From positions 744,001 through 808,000 of the forward strand of contig NZ_CP044222.1 in assembly GCF_008727795.1 (NCBI RefSeq): a stretch of 64,000 nucleotides of DNA, in the 5' to 3' direction. The position numbers were made by a program, and so were the translations under genes. The notes under the pieces are model-generated. The model was not told where the DNA came from. It saw only the letters and a list, made by a program, of their open reading frames with translations, and did no database searches. This document shows positions 35,001 through 43,353 of this stretch, piece after piece. This stretch comes from Nitrincola iocasae. Lineage in GTDB: Bacteria; Pseudomonadota; Gammaproteobacteria; Pseudomonadales; Balneatricaceae. Numbering within the stretch: the stretch's first letter is position 1; the number at the start of each line of letters is the position of its first letter.

Positions 35001-35188
35001 AGCTCCAGGCCAGCTTCCAACCCAAAACGGTTCAGTACTTGGTCGAAATTTCCTGCTGGGATGTTAAAGGTTTGCACGGTTGATACCGTGGTTTGAGCCG
35101 CAATCGGTAAGGCGTAAAAAGGGGTGATGCCTGCCAGAGACAAGCTGATTAGGATGACGTTCAGTCGTGAAAAGGGTTGCGACAACAT
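32081..35188 (-). CDS. TonB-dependent receptor with STN signalling domain
   Basis: A 1035-residue outer-membrane receptor. It has a signal peptide to about residue 31, an STN domain at 35-112 (FNIPAGNFDQVLNRFGLEAG, AHEGLRRLLADTGL), a TonB-box-like DAINVFG near 133, a plug from about 150 to 280 (DLLQGIPGVFSGEARNSGAL) and a 22-strand barrel ending in LGLTARF. The STN domain reports ligand binding to FecR, as in FecA. Neighbours (hemophilin, Slam) suggest that haem, delivered by the hemophilin, is the cargo, although iron-siderophore receptors can look alike. Its minus-strand promoter carries the shared sigma element, and the gene heads the operon. Confidence 0.88.
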   Translation of the reverse strand: MLSQPFSRLNVILISLSLAGITPFYALPIAAQTTVSTVQTFNIPAGNFDQVLNRFGLEAGLELYLDGALLQGQTSPGLQGQYTAHEGLRRLLADTGLVAIQQADGAYRVGSATAVQQQHSLADTDNADAVQLDAINVFGSGFAFTRDEQGHNEVYDLDTSTSYLGKVEIERYKGTTPSDLLQGIPGVFSGEARNSGALDLNIRGIQGPGRVPVTIDGTEQALTVWRGYNGATNRNYIDPNLISNVQIYKGSGVVRDVDTGVGGAMVVNTLSVNDIVKPGEDFGLEFKVEGSSNAVKERIPALSTGEDYRNVPTYPQTNPSLATNDDSFVLTPNSGGGGYNALSGEDYAYRLAIGKKTDVVDFMAAYAYRERGNYYAGNNNIDYYNTPMEDAERDYITSMAQFWQPGDEVLNTSSQMESWLLKSTFHLTDDQELELGYRDSSSTYGEIMPSRISRFRRGTVQWPLSHVDAQAYNLKYTYKPESNQWVDFHANIWRTDTESETYSKGGFPNYTDYNPNTGTGDPILRNTAVTQARHLRNGITASNKMTLTDTLDLTLGGKFQYEKLRSNDDYDSELNAMIPRAGRRNNWEGDFSLNWKPTRFLEFNGGMRYTSYWAFDDFLSKHEGEITTQQLQHYNVEYEVRRNFANEQEKEDWIRNTEPFQNYQILVDMGVWTQAFVDNLLADQLATTPDYYDESTTVAWNPDNDGNYDRANNPCLNGSLDEVEVTNCRVIAQRELVEGKAKDNKDHGWVPHLGVTAHINDYSRVYFRYSEDLRFPSLFESTIGFSASLSQYDLKPEHNRTWELAYVHNLAQWLPKAEVADFKVAYYQSLTRDVIERDNDFRFDNIEKQTIRGIELSGRYDNGRFFTDIGLNYQLENEVCDESLAAQISNNDIARAQSDPVPKCMKYGFPSGYLLTQATPELSANLSVGGRFFNRKLELGSRITYYKEYENKDLEWYESNSASNATTGYVYFFNIPFSWGNTTLLDAYARYNVNDDISIELVGTNLTDQYYVDPATRSAVAAPGRSIRLGLTARF

Positions 35189-35224
35189 ACGGGCTCCTTC
35201 GGTTACTTATGCAGTGTTAACTTG

Positions 35225-35262
35225 TATACCGAATGAGAATTAAAAATCCGTAAAATAAAACT
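35225..35262 (-). promoter_or_regulatory. Candidate FecI-type sigma promoter of the receptor operon
   Basis: Read on the minus strand, TTTTACGGA, 15 bases and CGGTATA occur with the last base 36 bases before the receptor ATG. The same element is found before ybaN. Two matching copies in an island with one ECF sigma factor make it the probable target of that factor; no transcript data are available here. Confidence 0.65.
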
Positions 35263-35335
35263 AAATGATTTATATTCGTATTAAATGAAATGGCACAATC
35301 ACCATTACTGTACTTCTTTACCTCTGTTGTACAGA

Positions 35336-36349
35336 TTAAGCCGGTAGCAGGGTGACCCAGTAGGGTGTGAAAAAATGCAGTTTTACGGGGAGTATTTCTG
35401 TCAGTTGCATGAGGATGCGATCTGTGTCTTGCAACGAAAATATGCCGGTTACGGTGAGTGAGGGCACTTCTGGACTTACCCTTAATTTACCTGGCCGGTA
35501 ACGAGAGAGTTCCTGGATAAATTCTACTAATGGCATGCTAGAGACAGCCAGTTTACGTGAAGTCCATGCCATGTTGGCAGCATCTATAGTGTGGTTATCT
35601 ATCAGGCTAAAGCGCGTGAAGTCGGCGCCCAGGCCAGATTCAATAATGGTTGTTTTATCTGACTGTGCTGGTTGAATCTCTACTCGACCTTCGTAAACGG
35701 CCAGTCGAGCTTGTTGGTCCATAAGTCTTACCGAAAAGCGTGTACCCAGTGGTCGTAGAGTACCCTCTTGTGAGACGAGGGTTAGCGGCAGGTGGTGTGG
35801 TGCAGTTTCAATATAGACTTCGCCTTCATGCAGGTGTATTTCACGTTTTTGCTGATTAAAATTAATATCAACACGGGTTGATGTGTTGATAAACAGACGA
35901 GTGCCGTCGGCCAATAGGGTTTTCTGGATTTCACCTTTGTTGGTAGCGTAGTCCGTTGTAGATAAGAAGTTGGAGCGGAAGTGTTCTGTGGCCAATAGTC
36001 CCAAACCTGTGCTAACACTTGCATAGGTTAAGAACTGGCGGCGTGAAATGGATTTTGTCTGCCTTAATAATTTGCTGCCAGCTTCCGGGTCGGGTAGGGC
36101 ACGGAATCGCTGTTGTAGCTTTTGCACCTGTTGCCAGGCCTGTTCATTTTCGGGCGCTGACTGGCGCCAGGCCAGACAGGCTGCGTGATCTTTTTCTGTG
36201 GCGTCATCTGCCCATAGTCTGGCCAACCAGTTGCAGGCTTGGTTTATGGACGCCTTCGATGTTGCTGATGGATCCAGAGCGTTGTCCAGCATGGAGAGTT
36301 TCTCTAGTTCACAGAATATAGGCAGGTATTTTTGCACAGAATTGATCAT
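35336..36349 (-). CDS. FecR-type anti-sigma/transducer
   Basis: A 337-residue membrane regulator. The cytoplasmic N-terminus, residues about 28-85, is the FecR N-terminal domain (QACNWLARLWADDATEKDHA, FRALPDP). One transmembrane segment follows near 105-122 (FLTYASVSTGLGLLATEHF). The periplasmic FecR domain runs about 130-230 (GEIQKTLLADGTRLFINTST, HEGEVYIETAPH), ending with a short STN-like region (MPLVEFIQELSRYRPGKLRV). It receives the signal from the receptor's STN domain and frees or activates the sigma factor. It is separated from fecI by the whole operon, which is unusual since fecI and fecR are normally adjacent. Confidence 0.88.
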   Translation of the reverse strand: MINSVQKYLPIFCELEKLSMLDNALDPSATSKASINQACNWLARLWADDATEKDHAACLAWRQSAPENEQAWQQVQKLQQRFRALPDPEAGSKLLRQTKSISRRQFLTYASVSTGLGLLATEHFRSNFLSTTDYATNKGEIQKTLLADGTRLFINTSTRVDINFNQQKREIHLHEGEVYIETAPHHLPLTLVSQEGTLRPLGTRFSVRLMDQQARLAVYEGRVEIQPAQSDKTTIIESGLGADFTRFSLIDNHTIDAANMAWTSRKLAVSSMPLVEFIQELSRYRPGKLRVSPEVPSLTVTGIFSLQDTDRILMQLTEILPVKLHFFTPYWVTLLPA

Positions 36350-36353
36350 AGGA

Positions 36354-36372
36354 ACAAATGATTATCATTAAC
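36354..36372 (-). promoter_or_regulatory. Fur box upstream of fecR
   Basis: Minus-strand GTTAATGATAATCATTTGT matches the Fur consensus at 15 of 19 positions, with the central 14 bases unbroken. It ends 4 bases before the fecR ATG, so iron-loaded Fur would block transcription. Confidence 0.82.
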
Positions 36373-36513
36373 GTTTTTTTGGTTGATGGGTTGTTGTGTA
36401 GGGAGGTATGGATTGAGCCGGCCTCAATGTAGCGGCACCCGGCTGTCGCTGGCATGTGTGTAACTCTGATATTATGTGATCCGTTTACTAATTGAGTGGG
36501 AGTAACGCAGGCC

Positions 36514-36987
36514 GTGACCGATCAGGCTGATATAGACTGGATGAAAAAGGCGCTTGAGTTGGCTCAACAGGCGGCAGATCTAGGTGAAGTGCCAGTGGGT
36601 GCGTTGGTGGTACTGGATGGAGAGGTGGCCGGTGCGGGTTTCAACCAGCCGATTGGTGCGCATGACCCCTGTGCGCATGCTGAAATTATTGCCCTGCGTG
36701 AAGCGGCCTTGCGGGTGGGTAATTACCGTTTGCCGGGTGCTGAACTCTACGTCACGCTGGAGCCCTGCATGATGTGTGCTGGGGCGATGATCCATGCGCG
36801 CATAGAGCGGCTTATTTTCGCTGCAACTGAGCCTAAAGCGGGGGCTGTAGTCAGCCAGCTCCATAGCTTTGATTTGGCACATGTGAATCATCGTCCGGCT
36901 GTGACGGCGGGTGTTCTGGCAGCTGAATGCAGTGAGCAGTTGAGTGGTTTTTTTAAGGCCCGGCGAGCAGCTAAGCGCGAATCATAA
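36514..36987 (+). CDS. tadA: tRNA adenosine(34) deaminase TadA
   Basis: A 157-residue enzyme that turns A34 into inosine in the tRNA-Arg(ACG) anticodon. The zinc deaminase signature is complete: HAEIIALREAA (His plus catalytic Glu) and PCMMCAGAM (two Cys). The start chosen is GTG 36514, with GGGAG 12 bases upstream. An earlier GTG at 36496 has no ribosome site, and ATG 36541 would lose the first residues but keep the domain. Its 3' end overlaps mltF by six bases, tail to tail; the tadA-mltF-purL neighbourhood is also seen in E. coli. Confidence 0.9.
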   Translation: MTDQADIDWMKKALELAQQAADLGEVPVGALVVLDGEVAGAGFNQPIGAHDPCAHAEIIALREAALRVGNYRLPGAELYVTLEPCMMCAGAMIHARIERLIFAATEPKAGAVVSQLHSFDLAHVNHRPAVTAGVLAAECSEQLSGFFKARRAAKRES

Positions 36988-38481
36988 GCTCGGAGCAAAG
37001 TTCCTTAGCACTTTTTCGCTGATGTCTCGGAAATCCTCTGGATTGTTGCCGTTGGTTATCTCATCCTCGGCAGGCGGTTCCTGGTTTTCGCGAGTCAGTA
37101 ACTGGTATTCCCACTCAAATACATCAATATAGCGACGAATATTATCGACATAACGGACGGGTTCATGGCCGCGGGCATAGCCGTACCGGAGTTGCGAGTA
37201 ATAGCGTTCCTGAGCCAGTTTTGGCAGATGTGAACGAACATCGGACCAGCGGTCAGGGTCGCCATCGAGTTGCTGTGTCAGTCGACGTGCGTCTTCCAGA
37301 TGGCCGTAGCCTATATTATACGCAGCCAGAGCGAACCAGGTATGATCCGGTTCAGGGATGCGCTCGGGGATACGCTGCTTAACATTCAGCAGGTACTGTG
37401 CTCCACCTAGGATGCTTTGTTTTGCATCGGTGCGGTCTTCAATATTGACTTCGCTAGCAGCGGCATTAGTCAGCATCATCACGCCTCTGACCCCGGTTGG
37501 TGAAACGGCATCGGCATTCCAGTGCGATTCCTGATAAGCAATGGCTGCTAGTAGCGGTAGTGCAAAACCGGTATTTTCGGCTGCTTGTGAAAAATAGGGT
37601 TTAAGCGGCATAAATCGTTCAGTCAGATGGTTTCGAAAAGATACCGTGTCAAAAAAATTCAGTGGATTTTCCTGAGTGAAATAGCGAGCTTCCAGTTCAG
37701 TTATCAGTGCCTGAGTGTCGGGCTCTGCAAAAAAATCATTGAGTGCATTGATAAAGGATTGATCTTTTTGCAATGGCAAAAGCCAGCTCACAGCGATGGG
37801 CTCACCTAAGGCAAAGGCCTCCTGCAGGCCTGGAAAAAAAGAACGCTGTGTGCCAAAAAAGAAAGTGTCCGTCACGGTGTAGTCCAGCTCACCTTCGTGC
37901 ACGGCTCTCAGTAGGTCGATGCTGTCAGCATCTGTCGGGGTGATGATGTCTATTGAATCGATGCCGGAAATGTAGTTGTGTAGGCTGGCTTCATGACTGG
38001 TACCGGGTAATACGCCTATTCGACTATTAACCAGGTCTTCAGCCGTTTGCGGTGCAGGTATGCCCTGACGTTGTCGGTGGATGAGTACTGAATTACTTTC
38101 ACGATAGATTGGCCCGGCTTTGAACAGCAGGCGGCGCTCATCGGTAGCCAGCAGGTTGGCGGCCAGAAAATGTACACTGCGTCCTTGCAAATCGTTGAAC
38201 AGCTCGTTGTAATCGCGATTAACCGTAAGTTCCAGCTCAACACCCAGGTAATCGGCAAAGGCTTTGCTGAGTTCGTATTCAAAACCGGCGGGATCTCCCC
38301 GCTGCAGGTACCAAGTCATAGGGCTGTTGATAGTGCCTACGCGCAGTTTCCCCTGATTTTGGATCAGTTTGAGTTGCGTGGCATTGTTCAGGCTGATTAG
38401 TACGACGGCAAAGGTCAGGCCGAGTACCAATAGGGTCAGCAGCAGTTCGCGCAGGTAGTTAGATTTCTGTGTTGGTATCAT
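36982..38481 (-). CDS. mltF: Membrane-bound lytic transglycosylase F
   Basis: A 499-residue peptidoglycan lytic transglycosylase. N-terminal membrane segment (LLLTLLVLGLTFAVVLISL), an amino-acid-binding-protein-like module at about residues 40-265 (KLRVGTINSPMTWY, GFEYELSKAFADYLGVELEL) that regulates activity, and a goose-type SLT domain at about 290-420. The catalytic Glu lies in AIAYQESHWNADAVSPTGVR. It cleaves the glycan strand to an anhydromuramyl end. Gene order with purL and tadA matches E. coli. Confidence 0.92.
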   Translation of the reverse strand: MIPTQKSNYLRELLLTLLVLGLTFAVVLISLNNATQLKLIQNQGKLRVGTINSPMTWYLQRGDPAGFEYELSKAFADYLGVELELTVNRDYNELFNDLQGRSVHFLAANLLATDERRLLFKAGPIYRESNSVLIHRQRQGIPAPQTAEDLVNSRIGVLPGTSHEASLHNYISGIDSIDIITPTDADSIDLLRAVHEGELDYTVTDTFFFGTQRSFFPGLQEAFALGEPIAVSWLLPLQKDQSFINALNDFFAEPDTQALITELEARYFTQENPLNFFDTVSFRNHLTERFMPLKPYFSQAAENTGFALPLLAAIAYQESHWNADAVSPTGVRGVMMLTNAAASEVNIEDRTDAKQSILGGAQYLLNVKQRIPERIPEPDHTWFALAAYNIGYGHLEDARRLTQQLDGDPDRWSDVRSHLPKLAQERYYSQLRYGYARGHEPVRYVDNIRRYIDVFEWEYQLLTRENQEPPAEDEITNGNNPEDFRDISEKVLRNFAPSL

Positions 38482-38588
38482 GTCTTTGCTTTTCTGGTAT
38501 CGGATACCCCTGTTCGGGTAAACTATACACTTAATTTCCCGCTGTTAATGCCTGGCGTTACAGGTACCAAAAGAGGCTCGAAATCGAC

Positions 38589-41500
38589 ATGCTCGTTCTG
38601 CGTGGAGCACCCGCTCTCTCGGCTTTCCGTCGTGATAAGTTATTATCACTCCTTCAGACACAAACCGATTCAGTAACCGGTCTGTATGCTGAGTTCATTC
38701 ATTTTGCCGATACACCGGCTCCGCTGAAGAGCGAAGAGCAAGGCGTGCTCGACCGGATTCTGAGCTATGGCCCCACAGGGACGGCTGAAAATCCTGAGGG
38801 CGAGCTGTTTCTGGTCATTCCTCGACCTGGAACAATTTCTCCCTGGTCCAGCAAGGCTACAGATATCGCACATAACTGTGGTCTAACGCAAATAAATCGG
38901 CTAGAGCGAGGATTAGCCTACTATATTCATAGTCATACTGCACTGAGTGATAATGAGCGCAGCCTTATCCAGGCACAGTTGCATGATCGCATGACACAGT
39001 CAGTCGTTGACACGCTGGAGACGGCTGCCAGCCTGTTTAGGCATGAAACACCTCGTCCGCTTGCTCTGGTTGATGTGTTAACAGAGGGGCGGGGTGCGCT
39101 TGAAAACGCCAATATTACATTGGGGCTGGCATTGGCAGGCGATGAAATTGATTATCTGTTGCATAGCTTTACCGAGTTGAAGCGTAATCCGACCGATGTG
39201 GAGTTGATGATGTTTGCTCAGGCAAACTCAGAGCACTGTCGTCACAAAATTTTTAATGCCAGCTGGGATATTGATGGTGAAGCTCAGGATAAATCCCTGT
39301 TTGCGATGATCCGTAACACCAATGAGCTGGGTGGTGAGAATGTCCTCTCGGCTTATAAAGACAATGCCGCCGTTATTAGCGGTTCTGTCGCCGGGCGGTT
39401 TTACCCGGACCCGGATTCAGCCGCTTATGGCTATCATCAGGAACCGATTCATATCCTGATGAAGGTTGAAACACACAACCATCCGACGGCTATCGCTCCA
39501 CACCCCGGTGCTGCAACTGGTTCGGGTGGAGAAATTCGTGATGAAGGGGCTACAGGTAAAGGCGCCAAGCCCAAGGCTGGTTTGAACGGATTTACAGTAT
39601 CGGATTTGAATATTCCTGGCTTTGAACAGCCTTGGGAGTCGGATTACGGTAAGCCTGAGCGCATTGTGACTGCTTTGGATATTATGCTGGAAGGTCCGAT
39701 TGGTGGTGCGGCGTTCAATAATGAATTCGGACGACCAAACCTGACTGGCTATTTCCGCACCTTCGAGCAGCAGGTACCCGGTGCGGCAGGTGACGAAGTA
39801 CGCGGCTATCACAAGCCGATCATGATTGCCGGTGGTTTAGGCAATATTCGTGAAGATCACGTTGAAAAGGGCGAGATTCCGGTAGGGGCCAAGCTGATTT
39901 GTTTAGGTGGTCCGGCCATGTTGATCGGCCTGGGTGGTGGCGCGGCCTCATCTATGACATCGGGTAGTTCGGCGGCTGATCTGGATTTTGCTTCGGTGCA
40001 GCGCGAAAATCCTGAACTGGAACGTCGCTGTCAGGAAGTGATTGACCGCTGCTGGCAGTTGGGGGATAGAAACCCGATCGCTTTTATCCATGATGTGGGT
40101 GCGGGTGGTTTATCCAATGCGTTTCCTGAGCTGGTTAAAGATGGCGGTTGCGGTGGTCATTTTGAACTGCGTAACATCAATAATGATGAACCCGGTCTGT
40201 CACCACTGGAGATCTGGTGTAATGAAGCACAGGAACGTTATGTGCTGGCGGTCAGTCCGCAGGACATGCCACGTTTTGAAGCCATTTGTGAACGTGAGCG
40301 CTGTCCATACGCCGTGGTGGGTGAGGCGACGGATGAGCATCACCTAACCTTAAATGACACTCATTTTGAATCTAAACCGGTCGATTTGCCGATGTCAGTA
40401 TTGTTTGGCAAACCACCGAAAATGCATCGAAGTGTTGCACGCATTAACTATGATTTGCCAGAGTTTGATGCCAGTCATATCGATCTTGAAGAAGCGGTTG
40501 AACGGGTACTCAAACTGCCAGCCGTAGCCTCCAAGTCCTTCTTGATCACTATAGGTGATCGGACCATTACCGGGCTGGTGGCACGTGATCAGATGGTCGG
40601 CCCCTGGCAGGTACCGGTAGCTGACTGCGCTGTTACGGCGGCCTCCTTTGATACCTATGCTGGTGAAGCCATGGCCATGGGGGAACGTACTCCCCTGGCA
40701 TTGATTGATTCGCCAGCCTCTGGACGCATTGCTGTTGGTGAGACTCTGACTAACCTGGCAGCGGCGCGGATTGCCGATATTAGTGATGTTAAGCTCTCAG
40801 CCAACTGGATGTGTGCTGCCGGTCACCCGGGAGAAGATGAAAAACTTTATGACACGGTAAAAGCCGTGGGTATGGAGCTGTGTCCTGAACTGGGCATTAC
40901 CATTCCGGTAGGCAAGGATTCCATGTCGATGCGCACGGTGTGGACAGAGGATGATCAGTCGAAGAGCGTCACCGCGCCCATGTCCTTGATCGTATCGGGG
41001 TTTGCGCCGGTGGTAGATGTACGTAAAACTATGACCCCACAGTTGCGTACGGATCAGGGTGAAACCGATCTGCTGTTGATCGATCTGGGTGCAGGTCAGA
41101 ATCGACTCGGCCTGTCTGCCTTGGCGCAGGTCTATAATCAGGTCGGACGACAGGTTCCTGATCTGGATGACCCTGGGTTGATGTGTGCTTTCTTTGCTTC
41201 GATTCAAGAGCTTAATGCCCAGGGTAGGCTGCTGTCCTATCATGACCGCTCCGATGGTGGTTTGTTCGTCACCCTGGCAGAAATGGCTTTTGCCGGTCAC
41301 TGTGGTATTGATATCAATCTGGATATGCTGGCAGCCGATCAGAATGAGATTGCAGCGGCACTCTTTGCTGAGGAGTTGGGTGCTGTGATTCAGGTGCGCC
41401 GTGAACACACTGCAGAGGTGCTAACTGAGCTGAATGCAGCCGGACTGGGTGATCTGGTCAGTGTTATTGGTACGATCAATGAGGATGACTCGGTTAATTT

Positions 41501-42491
41501 TTACTTCGATGAAGAAGAAATTTTCAGTGAAAGCCGCTCCTTGTTGCAAAGTTATTGGGCTGAAACGTCTTATCAGCTGCAGTCGATGCGTGATAATCCT
41601 GAGTGTGCACAACAGGAGTTTGAGCAGATTCAGGATCGAAATGACCCAGGTTTGCATGTGGCCCTGAGTTATGACGTAAACGAAGATGTTGCAGCACCTT
41701 ATATAGCCTCAGGGCAGCGGCCGCAGGTGGCTATTTTGCGTGAGCAGGGGGTTAATGGTCAGGTTGAAATGGCCGCTGCCTTCGATCGTGCCGGGTTCAC
41801 CGCTATAGACGTGCATATGAGCGATATTCTTTCCGGTCGTGTTTCTCTGGATGTTTTCCAGGGATTGGTGGCTTGTGGTGGCTTCTCGTACGGTGACGTA
41901 CTGGGCGCTGGTGAGGGTTGGGCGAAGTCTGTGTTGTTTAATAGCCGTGCACGTGATGAATTTGCCGCCTTCTTTGCCCGTCAAAGCAGTTTTGCATTGG
42001 GTGTATGTAATGGCTGTCAGATGATGTCTAATCTGCATGAGTTGATTCCCGGCGCTGAGCGTTGGCCGCACTTTGTACGTAATAGTTCTGAGCAGTTTGA
42101 AGCGCGTCAGGCTATGGTAGAAGTTCAGCAGACGCCTTCAATCTTCCTGCAGGGGATGGCTGGATCGCGTATGCCAATTGCGATTGCACATGGTGAAGGA
42201 CGTGCTGAGTTCAGTGATGCTGATCACCTGCAGCGCTTGCAGCAATCCTCGGATATCGCCATGCGGTATGTGGATAACTATGGCAAGGTAACTGAGCGCT
42301 ATCCAGCTAACCCCAATGGCTCACCAGCCGGGATCGCTGGTATTACAACACCGGACGGTCGCGTAACCATTATGATGCCCCACCCGGAGCGGATGTTTCG
42401 AACGGTTCAGCATTCATGGGGTCCGGAAGACTGGCGTGAAGATGCCAGTTGGATGCGTATGTTCCGAAATGCGCGTGCCTGGCTGAAATAG
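38589..42491 (+). CDS. purL: Phosphoribosylformylglycinamidine synthase
   Basis: A 1300-residue, single-chain PurL that converts FGAR, glutamine and ATP to FGAM in purine synthesis. The order is N-terminal domain (1-150), linker, two ATP-grasp-like AIRS halves (SEHCRHKIFNASWDIDGEAQ near 210; HNHPTAIAPHPGAATGSGG near 295) and a C-terminal class I glutaminase from about 1040. The glutaminase Cys is in FALGVCNGCQMMSN and the His/Glu pair in MPHPERMFR. The length is that of the large gammaproteobacterial type. It starts at ATG 38589; no obvious PurR box was found upstream. Two terminators follow. Confidence 0.96.
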   Translation: MLVLRGAPALSAFRRDKLLSLLQTQTDSVTGLYAEFIHFADTPAPLKSEEQGVLDRILSYGPTGTAENPEGELFLVIPRPGTISPWSSKATDIAHNCGLTQINRLERGLAYYIHSHTALSDNERSLIQAQLHDRMTQSVVDTLETAASLFRHETPRPLALVDVLTEGRGALENANITLGLALAGDEIDYLLHSFTELKRNPTDVELMMFAQANSEHCRHKIFNASWDIDGEAQDKSLFAMIRNTNELGGENVLSAYKDNAAVISGSVAGRFYPDPDSAAYGYHQEPIHILMKVETHNHPTAIAPHPGAATGSGGEIRDEGATGKGAKPKAGLNGFTVSDLNIPGFEQPWESDYGKPERIVTALDIMLEGPIGGAAFNNEFGRPNLTGYFRTFEQQVPGAAGDEVRGYHKPIMIAGGLGNIREDHVEKGEIPVGAKLICLGGPAMLIGLGGGAASSMTSGSSAADLDFASVQRENPELERRCQEVIDRCWQLGDRNPIAFIHDVGAGGLSNAFPELVKDGGCGGHFELRNINNDEPGLSPLEIWCNEAQERYVLAVSPQDMPRFEAICERERCPYAVVGEATDEHHLTLNDTHFESKPVDLPMSVLFGKPPKMHRSVARINYDLPEFDASHIDLEEAVERVLKLPAVASKSFLITIGDRTITGLVARDQMVGPWQVPVADCAVTAASFDTYAGEAMAMGERTPLALIDSPASGRIAVGETLTNLAAARIADISDVKLSANWMCAAGHPGEDEKLYDTVKAVGMELCPELGITIPVGKDSMSMRTVWTEDDQSKSVTAPMSLIVSGFAPVVDVRKTMTPQLRTDQGETDLLLIDLGAGQNRLGLSALAQVYNQVGRQVPDLDDPGLMCAFFASIQELNAQGRLLSYHDRSDGGLFVTLAEMAFAGHCGIDINLDMLAADQNEIAAALFAEELGAVIQVRREHTAEVLTELNAAGLGDLVSVIGTINEDDSVNFYFDEEEIFSESRSLLQSYWAETSYQLQSMRDNPECAQQEFEQIQDRNDPGLHVALSYDVNEDVAAPYIASGQRPQVAILREQGVNGQVEMAAAFDRAGFTAIDVHMSDILSGRVSLDVFQGLVACGGFSYGDVLGAGEGWAKSVLFNSRARDEFAAFFARQSSFALGVCNGCQMMSNLHELIPGAERWPHFVRNSSEQFEARQAMVEVQQTPSIFLQGMAGSRMPIAIAHGEGRAEFSDADHLQRLQQSSDIAMRYVDNYGKVTERYPANPNGSPAGIAGITTPDGRVTIMMPHPERMFRTVQHSWGPEDWREDASWMRMFRNARAWLK

Positions 42492-42506
42492 AAGGCGCGT
42501 TTTGGT

Positions 42507-42529
42507 CACCCATCTGCAGAAGATGGGTG
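42507..42529 (+). terminator. Hairpin after purL
   Basis: CACCCATCT (42507-42515) pairs perfectly with AGATGGGTG (42521-42529) across a GCAGA loop, with GCTTTCTT after it. It is the first of two stops for purL. Confidence 0.75.
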
Positions 42530-42557
42530 GCTTTCTTACCCATAACAGGCGAAAAAA

Positions 42558-42582
42558 AACCAACCCGAAGGTTGGTTTTTTT
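42558..42582. terminator. Bidirectional terminator between purL and the OmpA-like gene
   Basis: A stem AACCAACC and GGTTGGTT with a CGAA loop has a run of T downstream and a run of A upstream, so it can end transcription in both directions: purL from the left and the OmpA-like gene from the right. Confidence 0.9.
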
Positions 42583-42601
42583 GACGCTTATCGATCAGTT
42601 A

Positions 42602-43192
42602 TTACTGAGTGCGACGAGTGCCTTTGATTTCAACGTCTACGCGACGATCAGGACGTAGGCAAGCGATCAGCTCAGCACCGCGACCAGAACAGTTAGCAAC
42701 TGGTGAACGGCTACCCATAGAGCTAGTGCTCATCAGGCTGCGGTTAACGCCAGCATTTGCCAGTGCAGCGGCTACGGCATCCGCACGACGCTGTGACAGG
42801 CGATCGTTGTAAGCCATGTTACCGATACGGTCAGCGTGACCTACCAGTTCAATGCTTTCAACGCTAGCCAGTGAACCGATATGGTTAACAATGGTAGAGA
42901 TGTCGCCAACATTGGTTTTGTCGAAGTCGAAGTAGAGTGCAAACTTGCGCTCAAGTCCAGCAACATCAGGTGCTGGAGCAGGAGCAGGAGCAGGAGCATC
43001 TGCTTGAGCGACGTAGCCAGCGCAACCTGGAACCGCTTTATCAATGCTCCAAGAGCTTGTCTGCCAGCATTCACCAAAGCTGGTGCGCCAAACAGTATCG
43101 CTGGAATTTGCGGCGTAGCCTGGAACCTGAGCCTGAGCGGCAGAGAAGCCGAGAGTCATGGCCAGGCCGGCAGCTATAGCAATTTTCTTCAT
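42602..43192 (-). CDS. OmpA-family outer-membrane protein
   Basis: A 196-residue secreted protein. Of three in-frame ATGs the third (43192, MKKIAIAAGLAMTLGFSAAQ) has the best spacing from AAGGA. A signal peptide ends near AQA-QVPG. Mature residues about 15-55 contain a Cys pair and FGECWQTSSWSIDKAVPGC; a linker of Ala-Pro repeats (APAPAPAPAPD) follows, then an OmpA-C domain that binds peptidoglycan (YFDFDKTNVGD, ELVGHADRIGNMAYNDRLSQ, RRADAVAAALANAGV, PDRRVDVEIKG). There is no N-terminal barrel, so it is a periplasmic or outer-membrane-attached linker. Linked to purL only by a shared terminator. Confidence 0.88.
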   Translation of the reverse strand: MKKIAIAAGLAMTLGFSAAQAQVPGYAANSSDTVWRTSFGECWQTSSWSIDKAVPGCAGYVAQADAPAPAPAPAPDVAGLERKFALYFDFDKTNVGDISTIVNHIGSLASVESIELVGHADRIGNMAYNDRLSQRRADAVAAALANAGVNRSLMSTSSMGSRSPVANCSGRGAELIACLRPDRRVDVEIKGTRRTQ

Positions 43193-43353
43193 CATCATTT
43201 CCTTGTGCCAGGTTGGATGTAGGTCTTTTAGTTAAATTTCTCAGCTTAATTTAAGCATACTAAAGCTTAACCCAAGATAAACGCACTTCATAGAATAAGT
43301 GTCGTTTCTTTGGTTAAGTTCTACACAGAAGAGTATAGCAGAAATACCTGAGG

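Noticed and set aside
32081..36349. Iron-citrate (Fec) system
   Set aside because: The receptor and FecR/FecI fit that regulatory type but no FecBCDE transporter genes are present, and the neighbours are a Slam and a hemophilin-like protein.
40797..41408. 203-residue minus-strand frame within purL
   Set aside because: It is antisense to a strongly conserved enzyme, has no ribosome site and an unlikely His/Gln-rich composition.
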